From Nanobdellota archaeon (lineage in GTDB: Archaea; Nanobdellota; Nanobdellia; SCGC-AAA011-G17; VGLX01): a DNA stretch of 5,151 nt. This document shows, one piece after another, positions 1 through 4,065 of the stretch (positions are counted from its first letter, which is position 1; every line of letters starts with the position of its first letter). The DNA lies in the NCBI GenBank assembly GCA_018894775.1, contig JAHIPG010000090.1:1-5151 (forward strand). Direction: 5' to 3'. The translations under genes were made by a program, and so were the position numbers. A model generated the notes under the pieces. It saw only the letters and a program-made list of their open reading frames with translations, searched no databases and was not told where the DNA came from.

Positions 1-2
1 CA

Positions 3-113
3 AGAAAACCAAAATGCATTAGAATCGTTGTTATGCCTCATGTCACAAGAAAGGTTGTTGAGGATTTTATTCCTGAGCTAGAAAAGGTTTGCAGAAAGAT
101 GGGTGAGATATAA
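3..113 (+). CDS. mfnA: C-terminal end of a probable MfnA-type tyrosine/aspartate decarboxylase (5' end outside window)
   Basis: Only the last 36 codons are present, read in frame 3 and ending at TAA 111-113. The peptide contains IRIVVMPHVTRKVVEDF followed by a short charged helix. From memory, this resembles the C-terminal strand and helix of archaeal MfnA, a PLP-dependent group II decarboxylase that makes tyramine (methanofuran synthesis) or beta-alanine (coenzyme A synthesis). The PLP-lysine and the rest of the active site lie outside the window, so nothing catalytic can be checked. The other two forward frames hit stops within the same stretch, which favours this frame as coding. If correct, it is the main evidence that the host is an archaeon and that the housekeeping part of the genome ends here. 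It could be another member of the same decarboxylase superfamily. Confidence 0.6.
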   Translation, partial: RKPKCIRIVVMPHVTRKVVEDFIPELEKVCRKMGEI

Positions 114-267
114 TATACATTTTCTGAGGAATAACCACGATAACAGTGTTTGCTACATTAGGATGGTAGTCAAAAGTAGTCATATCGTCTCTGAAAATCA
201 GTGACAATGTTGAAAAGTTAATTGTTTACTACTCGTCTGACAAAAAGGGTGTGAATTTGTTGGCAAT

Positions 268-276
268 CTTTATACT
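268..276 (+). promoter_or_regulatory. Candidate archaeal TATA element of the darT operon
   Basis: CTTTATACT is centred about 27 bases upstream of the darT start codon. In archaea transcription usually starts 22-27 bases after the TATA centre, which would put the start at or next to ATG 300 and give a leaderless mRNA. That fits the absence of any Shine-Dalgarno sequence before 300. No good bacterial -35 hexamer sits at correct spacing to this or to the second TATACT at 287-292. Confidence 0.4.
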
Positions 277-278
277 CC

Positions 279-296
279 AGAAAGCATATACTTTCT
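279..296 (+). promoter_or_regulatory. 18-bp near-palindrome before darT, candidate operator
   Basis: AGAAAGCATATACTTTCT has perfect 6-bp outer arms (279-284 and 291-296) and a symmetric ATAT core. Only the pair 285/290 breaks the symmetry. It lies between the candidate TATA element and the start codon at 300, where a dimeric repressor would block initiation. Toxin-antitoxin operons are often autoregulated at such sites. No DNA-binding domain is evident in the neighbouring proteins, so the binding partner is unknown. It could instead form a weak hairpin in RNA if transcription starts upstream. Confidence 0.4.
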
Positions 297-299
297 ACA

Positions 300-1244
300 A
301 TGGGCGCCATAATGGTTTGTAAGCACTGTAAAAAAAGGGTAGATGTAGGTTTTTTAATAAGGTTGCCATCTGATATTAGAGAGTCAAAAGAGTTAAAAAA
401 ATATTTATATGAATTATTAAGGGAAGGATGGCTCTCAGGATCTGATAATTATACTGAGATGCCTGAAAGATGCCCAAAATGCAAGAAAGCAGAATGGGAA
501 TTAAAGAGGATAAAACTTTTAGACCTGTATAAGTTGGGTGTTGGGGGTAAACGAAAGATAGCAGAATGGGAAGAGATGATAAAACTTAGAGAGTTAAACC
601 GGATAAAATTTTCAGACTATGTAAAGAAATTCTTGTCGGAATCAGGAGAAGAGAAAACAGTAGAATCACTTAACCATATTACACATATAGACAATTTAAA
701 GAGCATTTTGGACAGGGGCATACTGTCCAGAAACAAAATGAGGAATCTAAAACTTGATTTTAAAGATATTAGCGATAAAGATGTCCAACGATTAAGAAAC
801 AGGATAGAGGGGCTGCCTAGAGAACTTCATGATTATGTACCATTATACTTTGCTGAGGATACACCAATGTTGTACAAAGTACGTAAAGAAAATGATGAGG
901 AGAATATAGTAATAATAAAGGTCAATATTAACCTACTCCTAATGGATGATGTATATTTTTCAGATAGAAACTGCGCAAGTAAATTTGTTAAATCTGTTCA
1001 CATTTACAAAGGTATACAGAACTTAGAAAAGTTGAGATGGGATAAAATCATGGCAAAATCTACCGAATACAAAATGCTTAAAATGGCGGAGGTTTTAGTG
1101 CCGAACATGATTAGTCCATCGGCCATAGAGAAAATAATCATTTCAGCAGACCCAGCAAAACAAAAAGTCAAGTTGTTAAGAAGGGCGTTAGCAGAGGATA
1201 ACATTGGTCAACTTTGGTCGAAAATAGAATTTGGTCGAAAATAG
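300..1244 (+). CDS. darT: DarT-type DNA ADP-ribosyltransferase toxin with N-terminal zinc-binding-like domain
   Basis: DarT enzymes transfer ADP-ribose from NAD+ to bases in single-stranded DNA, blocking replication. Residues about 119-300 carry the family hallmarks. These are HITHIDNLKSIL with the NAD-contacting H126, LHDYVPLYFAEDTPMLY at 176-192, YFSDRNCAS at 219-227, and KMAEVLVP, where E264 matches the catalytic glutamate. Several arginines at 164-173 could supply the partner catalytic Arg. Typical DarT is about 200-220 residues. This one is 314 because of an extra N-terminal region with C7-x2-C10 and C58-x2-C61, which probably bind one zinc ion, followed by a charged linker with a 24-residue repeat. 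ATG 300 was chosen because it suits a leaderless transcript; M5 (ATG 312) is the alternative. The last four residues arise from a 17-bp duplication. It lies directly upstream of its antitoxin gene. Confidence 0.88.
   Translation: MGAIMVCKHCKKRVDVGFLIRLPSDIRESKELKKYLYELLREGWLSGSDNYTEMPERCPKCKKAEWELKRIKLLDLYKLGVGGKRKIAEWEEMIKLRELNRIKFSDYVKKFLSESGEEKTVESLNHITHIDNLKSILDRGILSRNKMRNLKLDFKDISDKDVQRLRNRIEGLPRELHDYVPLYFAEDTPMLYKVRKENDEENIVIIKVNINLLLMDDVYFSDRNCASKFVKSVHIYKGIQNLEKLRWDKIMAKSTEYKMLKMAEVLVPNMISPSAIEKIIISADPAKQKVKLLRRALAEDNIGQLWSKIEFGRK
488..587 (+). repeat. Internal 24-residue duplication in the DarT linker
   Basis: AGCAGAATGGGAA occurs at 488-500 and 560-572, and GATAAAACTT follows each copy at 509-518 and 578-587. 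In the protein this gives AEWELKRIKL (64-73) and AEWEEMIKL (88-96), 24 residues apart. The copies differ by small indels between the two shared words. The segment joins the cysteine domain to the transferase domain and is probably helical. An old local duplication is the simplest explanation, although chance in a lysine/glutamate-rich linker cannot be fully excluded. Confidence 0.5.
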
Positions 1245-1246
1245 AA
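1213..1246 (+). repeat. Perfect 17-bp tandem duplication across the darT stop codon
   Basis: TTTGGTCGAAAATAGAA is present twice with no gap (1213-1229 and 1230-1246), followed by TTT. The TAG stop of darT (1242-1244) lies in the second copy; the same triplet in the first copy is out of frame. If one copy is removed, darT would end IEFRR with TAA at 1256-1258, three bases before the darG start. The duplication therefore changed the last residues from FRR to FGRK and widened the gap to 17 bases. Perfect identity suggests a recent slippage event. Confidence 0.95.
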
Positions 1247-1249
1247 TTT

Positions 1250-1254
1250 AGGAG
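1250..1254 (+). promoter_or_regulatory. Ribosome binding site of darG
   Basis: AGGAG lies seven bases before ATG 1262 and is the strongest Shine-Dalgarno in the window. darT has none, so the antitoxin is probably translated more efficiently than the toxin from the same mRNA. Confidence 0.75.
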
Positions 1255-1261
1255 ATAAAAA

Positions 1262-1906
1262 ATGATAAGGCATATAGTTGGTAAGAGTATATTTGACACA
1301 AAATTACAAGCTATTGTTAATACAGTTAATTGTGATGGTGTTATGGGCAAAGGACTGGCATTGGAATTTAAAAGGAGATACCCAGATATGTTCAAGGAAT
1401 ATAAAGAAAAATGCCTGAAAGGTGAAATTAAACCAGGTCTACTACATATTTACAGGATTGACAAAAAGGTTATTATTAATTTTCCCACAAAAAAACATTG
1501 GAAAAATAAATCCAGAATGGAATACATTGAAAAAGGACTTTTATATCTTAAAAACAACTATAAAGCATGGGGGTTAAAATCTATTGCATTTCCCAAGTTA
1601 GGTTGTGACTTGGGCGGGCTTGACTGGTCAGAAGTAAAAGTATTAATGGAAGGATACTTAAAGAAGTTTGATATTCCCATTGAAATATATGTTTCTCAGA
1701 AAAAGAGAGAGGGTCAGAAGACTCTAATGTCCTTCAACCAACAGGATATAGGATGTAACAAGGACAAATCTTCAAAGAAAATAGGATTAATTGGATGTTC
1801 CACATTTTGCTTCAGCGATGCTTTTTCCGTTAGTTTTAAGTGTCCCCAAAGCTATCAACATAAAAAAGGTTATAAACGCGGAGTAAAATATGACCGAGGA
1901 GAATAA
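1262..1906 (+). CDS. darG: DarG-type macrodomain antitoxin (DNA ADP-ribosyl glycohydrolase), short form
   Basis: DarG reverses DarT by removing ADP-ribose from DNA. Residues 1-145 form a complete macrodomain of the DarG/TARG1 type. Motifs are NTVNCDGVMGKGLALEFK at 20-37 (ADP-ribose-binding loop), INFPTKKHWK at 72-81 with K77/K78 in the place of the catalytic lysine, and FPKLGCDLGGLDW at 110-122 (second substrate loop). Canonical DarG has about 350 residues, because a second domain binds and blocks DarT. Here only a tail of about 68 residues remains, rich in Cys and Ser and without recognisable similarity. It begins with GQKTLMSFN, which resembles an archaeal PCNA-interacting peptide. The gene follows darT by 17 bases, has a strong AGGAG site, and its last 17 bases overlap the next gene, so all three are probably cotranscribed. 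The macrodomain call is secure; the nature of the tail is not. Confidence 0.88.
   Translation: MIRHIVGKSIFDTKLQAIVNTVNCDGVMGKGLALEFKRRYPDMFKEYKEKCLKGEIKPGLLHIYRIDKKVIINFPTKKHWKNKSRMEYIEKGLLYLKNNYKAWGLKSIAFPKLGCDLGGLDWSEVKVLMEGYLKKFDIPIEIYVSQKKREGQKTLMSFNQQDIGCNKDKSSKKIGLIGCSTFCFSDAFSVSFKCPQSYQHKKGYKRGVKYDRGE
1880..1883 (+). promoter_or_regulatory. Ribosome binding site of the third operon gene
   Basis: GGAG lies six bases before ATG 1890, within the darG coding sequence. A TAA in the same frame at 1884-1886 sits just upstream of that ATG, so no longer N-terminus is possible in this frame and the start is well fixed. Confidence 0.6.
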
Positions 1907-2927
1907 CGCAAAGAAGACGGAAGAGGTGCGGACGTGTCATATAGTTTGGCGTGTAGGGCATGAATTCCCAAAAGGAAAAGTTTTTAGTTTCTGCTTCGTT
2001 GAAGATGAAAATGAAAGAGGGCTACTCGTTGCAGGAATATCAGAACCCATCCCCGATAAGTTTGGTGGGCGAACTGTATATAAATCAGTCTGGGTGCCAC
2101 GTGGGCATATCACATTGGGTGCAAAGGTAAATGCAACAATAAAAAGGCACGAAACAGGGAAAGGAAAAAAAAGGATTGTAAGATGTGAGCTGGAATCGAG
2201 TGTGGAACCAAGACCATTTACTTGTCCATGTGAAGAGTTCAAGGATGAATCTAAGGAATTAGAAAAATTGCTTGATGAGATATATAATAAAGATATGGAA
2301 AGGGCGATGACAACAATACATACACTTCTCTCAAATATTATAAAATATGTGAAGAAAAAAAGAGAAACAACAAAGACATATTCTGCGGAATTAAAAAAAT
2401 TGTCTGATGCGATAAGTAGCGAAGATGTGGAAGGGGCAACATGGACAATATATACCATCCTCTCAGGGATTATGCCAGAGATTGGTGTTATTAAATACAC
2501 AAATGATATTAATACGCATTCAAAGACAGGGTCAGTAGAAAGAAGAAGAGTAGCGACCACGAAGCACTACACTGCTGAGTTAAAAAAATTGTCTGATGAA
2601 ATAGAAAAGGGATGTATGTTTCCTCAAATGGATAAGAAAGGAGCATTTAAGGATGGGGCATTAGTCATGGTACAGGGCATTCTTTTTGATATTATTATGC
2701 AAACTATGCGCCTAGTGGAAAAAAGCCAAGTAACAATGATAAAGGAGACACTAAGGGTAAAGGTTGGCAGCAGATTGGATGACAAAGGGGTTAAATGGGT
2801 AACTTATAGGTGCCCAAAATGCGGATCAGAAATGAGAATAAGTCAAGAGGGTTTTGAAATACCCATAGAGATAAAGACAAATGAGATTGAAAATATTGCT
2901 AAGGATAGTGAAGGAAAATTTAAATAG
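1890..2927 (+). CDS. Unrecognised repeat-containing protein translationally coupled to darG
   Basis: I do not recognise this 345-residue protein. Three parts can be seen. Residues 14-105 are rich in predicted beta strands (VFSFCFVED, GLLVAGISEP, YKSVWVPRG, AKVNATIKRHE) and could be a small barrel of OB or similar type, but this is a guess. Residues 121-270 contain three degenerate copies of a helical unit, ELxKLxDxI followed by a second helix such as TIxTxLSxI. Residues 306-320 hold a zinc-knuckle-like RCPKCGSEM; the only other nearby-spaced cysteines are C112 and C114, so a complete metal site is uncertain. No signal peptide or membrane segment is visible. It overlaps darG by 17 bases, so its translation is likely coupled, and it may be a third component of the darTG system: a cofactor, a separate toxin-binding partner replacing the missing DarG domain, or a DNA-binding accessory. 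Its placement argues for a link, but the sequence alone does not prove one. Confidence 0.8.
   Translation: MTEENNAKKTEEVRTCHIVWRVGHEFPKGKVFSFCFVEDENERGLLVAGISEPIPDKFGGRTVYKSVWVPRGHITLGAKVNATIKRHETGKGKKRIVRCELESSVEPRPFTCPCEEFKDESKELEKLLDEIYNKDMERAMTTIHTLLSNIIKYVKKKRETTKTYSAELKKLSDAISSEDVEGATWTIYTILSGIMPEIGVIKYTNDINTHSKTGSVERRRVATTKHYTAELKKLSDEIEKGCMFPQMDKKGAFKDGALVMVQGILFDIIMQTMRLVEKSQVTMIKETLRVKVGSRLDDKGVKWVTYRCPKCGSEMRISQEGFEIPIEIKTNEIENIAKDSEGKFK
2250..2699 (+). repeat. Three degenerate copies of a helical protein repeat
   Basis: The copies begin at residue 121 (SKELEKLLDEI), 165 (SAELKKLSDAI) and 228 (TAELKKLSDEI) of the 345-residue protein. Each has a second helix ending LLSNI, ILSGI or LFDII; the third copy carries an insertion of about 14 residues between its helices. 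Copies two and three also share an upstream TTK-x-Y-x-AELKKLSD context and a 19-bp identical DNA word (2391-2409 and 2580-2598). They are therefore the most recent pair, while copy one is older and lacks the upstream TTK. Confidence 0.75.
2913..2927 (+). promoter_or_regulatory. Candidate BRE/TATA promoter of the nuclease-ATPase operon
   Basis: A purine-rich GGAAAA (BRE-like) at 2913-2918 is followed by TTTAAATAG at 2919-2927, a near-consensus archaeal TATA box. Transcription would begin near 2945-2950 and give a leader of about 15-20 bases before ATG 2966. The element coincides with the last codons (GKFK-stop) of the upstream gene, so it may be chance. A second weaker candidate, AGTATATC, lies at 2929-2936. 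Confidence 0.4.
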
Positions 2928-2965
2928 CAGTATATCTTTTCAATTATAGATATGGGGTTGTAATT

Positions 2966-4060
2966 ATGGTTGTCAGGCTTATTCAAACAGCAGATTTACA
3001 TTTAGGGATGGCTTTTAAGTCCCTTAGTGATAACTCAAAGTTACATAGAATTGACTGCCAAAATGTATTCTCAAAAATTATTGATATCGGTATAAAGGAA
3101 AAAGTTAGCGCTTTCCTGATTGGTGGAGACTTATTCGATAACCCAGACCCACCAAAATCCTTAGTTAGATTCGTCATTAATGAATTAGAGAGGCTAGAAA
3201 AGGAAAAAATTACTGTTTTTATAATTTCAGGAAATCATGACCCATACAAAAAAGGAAGTGTATGGTTAGAATATAAGTTTCCAAAGAATGTCGTAATTTT
3301 TGATAGCTCCGAATTAGAACCGAAAAGAATAGAAGGTTTAACTGTTTATGGGCTGGCTTATACTGACGATACAAAACAGCCATTGAAAAGTTTCAAAGCA
3401 GAAAAAGAGGATAATTTTAAAGTTGGTTTAGCCCATGGTTCTACGACCAATGTTAATCGGGAAGAAGAGCCAGAATCAGGATACAGGCCTATCAGCAAAG
3501 AAGAAATTAATAACAGTGATTTGGATTATATCGCACTCGGGCATTTCCATGATCTAATGAATTTAAAAACAAAAATACCCTGCTGCTATTCTGGGACACC
3601 GGAAGGCTTAACGTTTAAAAATAATGGAGACAGGTTTGTAATTTTAGTTTCTTATTCAGATAAAAAAGTAAATGTTAAACCTATAAAAGTAAATAAACGA
3701 GAATTTAAAACAGTAGAATTAGATTGCACAAATTTTGAAACTGAGCATGAGATAGAGAAATTATTAGAGAAAAACGAAGGAGAGAACAATATCTTAAGAC
3801 TTATTCTCAAGGGTAGCCCTTCACTCGATTTTACTTTTGATGTTGATCTTCTAATGAAAGAATATGAATCAAAATATTTCTTCCTTAAAATTGTAGATAA
3901 TGTTCATGTACCTGATGATTTGACAGAAGATGAAACAATTAGAGGGACATTCATCAGATTAGTTAAAGCAGAAATTAAGAAGGAAAAGGACGGGATTAAA
4001 AGAAAAAGGCTTGAAAATGCCTTAAGGATTGGAATAGGATATTTAGATAAAAAAATGTGA
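2966..4060 (+). CDS. mre11: Mre11/SbcD/YhaO-type DNA exo-endonuclease subunit
   Basis: This is a calcineurin-like metallophosphoesterase that, with its ATPase partner, trims DNA ends and opens hairpin or protein-blocked ends in a manganese-dependent reaction. All metal-binding motifs are intact: D10-x-H12, G54-D55 with LFD, G89-N90-H91-D92, A156-H157-G158, and G192-H193-F194-H195. YSGTPEG at 208-214 is typical of Mre11/SbcD proteins. The last 100 or so residues are a variable region including a charged helical tail (KAEIKKEKDGIKRKR), as expected for the segment that contacts the ATPase coiled coil. At 364 residues it is near the normal size for archaeal Mre11 and bacterial SbcD/YhaO. ATG 2966 places the DLH motif at the usual distance from the N-terminus; there is only a weak GGGGTT upstream. 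Its stop is five bases before the ATPase start. Assignment to the family is firm, but the exact branch (core Mre11 or YhaO-like) is not. Confidence 0.9.
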   Translation: MVVRLIQTADLHLGMAFKSLSDNSKLHRIDCQNVFSKIIDIGIKEKVSAFLIGGDLFDNPDPPKSLVRFVINELERLEKEKITVFIISGNHDPYKKGSVWLEYKFPKNVVIFDSSELEPKRIEGLTVYGLAYTDDTKQPLKSFKAEKEDNFKVGLAHGSTTNVNREEEPESGYRPISKEEINNSDLDYIALGHFHDLMNLKTKIPCCYSGTPEGLTFKNNGDRFVILVSYSDKKVNVKPIKVNKREFKTVELDCTNFETEHEIEKLLEKNEGENNILRLILKGSPSLDFTFDVDLLMKEYESKYFFLKIVDNVHVPDDLTEDETIRGTFIRLVKAEIKKEKDGIKRKRLENALRIGIGYLDKKM

Positions 4061-4061
4061 T
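4057..4061 (+). promoter_or_regulatory. Ribosome binding site of the ATPase gene, overlapping the nuclease stop codon
   Basis: GTGAT, the 3' part of the archaeal Shine-Dalgarno consensus GGAGGTGATC, overlaps the TGA stop of the nuclease gene and lies four bases before ATG 4066. This supports the chosen start and translational coupling of the two subunits. Confidence 0.5.
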
Positions 4062-4065
4062 AAAA

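Larger units (their letters stand above)
140..322 (+). pseudogene. Decayed N-terminal remnant of a possible CARF-domain protein
   Basis: The frame at 140-319 reads ITVFATLGW, then TAG at 167-169, then SKVVISSLKISDNVEKLIVY followed by YSSDKKG. A strand ending in TLG, a helix of the VISSL type and a second strand of the KLIVYYSSD type match the first beta-alpha-beta unit of CARF-fold proteins such as Csa3-like regulators. A GAGGA ribosome-binding-like sequence at 126-130 stands nine bases before ATA 140-142, so an ancestral ATG at that codon is plausible. The lesions would be a lost start codon, an internal stop and truncation of everything after about residue 45. After about position 260 the similarity is no longer convincing, and the frame ends at TAA 320-322 inside darT. 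The resemblance rests on pattern memory over about 40 residues, so chance is possible. No other gene is visible in 114-299. Confidence 0.35.

Noticed and set aside
257..292. Bacterial-type promoter (TTGTTG with TATACT) before darT
   Set aside because: TTGTTG at 257-262 is only 8 bases from the first TATACT (271-276) and 24 from the second (287-292), not the needed 16-18. The archaeal reading fits better.
312..314. Alternative darT start at the second methionine (M5)
   Set aside because: It lacks a Shine-Dalgarno just as ATG 300 does, and the TATA-like element fits a leaderless start at 300. Both cysteine pairs are kept either way, so the choice has little effect.
1715..1906. Frameshift that would restore a full-length DarG C-terminal domain by joining it to the third gene
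   Set aside because: The third gene's frame has a TAA at 1884-1886 directly before its ATG and a proper GGAG site. Its protein does not resemble, to my eye, the DarG C-terminal domain, and I see no clean slip point in the intervening frames.
1937..2560. Long open frame on the minus strand (about 207 residues) opposite the third operon gene
   Set aside because: Its product is a Ser/Phe/Leu-rich low-complexity string typical of the antisense of a Lys/Glu-rich gene, and I saw no recognisable domain. The plus-strand gene has a fixed start, a ribosome binding site and meaningful internal repeats.
471..2822. Identical 12-bp word TGCCCAAAATGC in darT (471-482) and in the third gene (2811-2822)
   Set aside because: Both encode the common zinc-knuckle CPKC. 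Flanking sequences differ, so shared motif and codon choice explain the match better than a shared ancestor or regulatory repeat.
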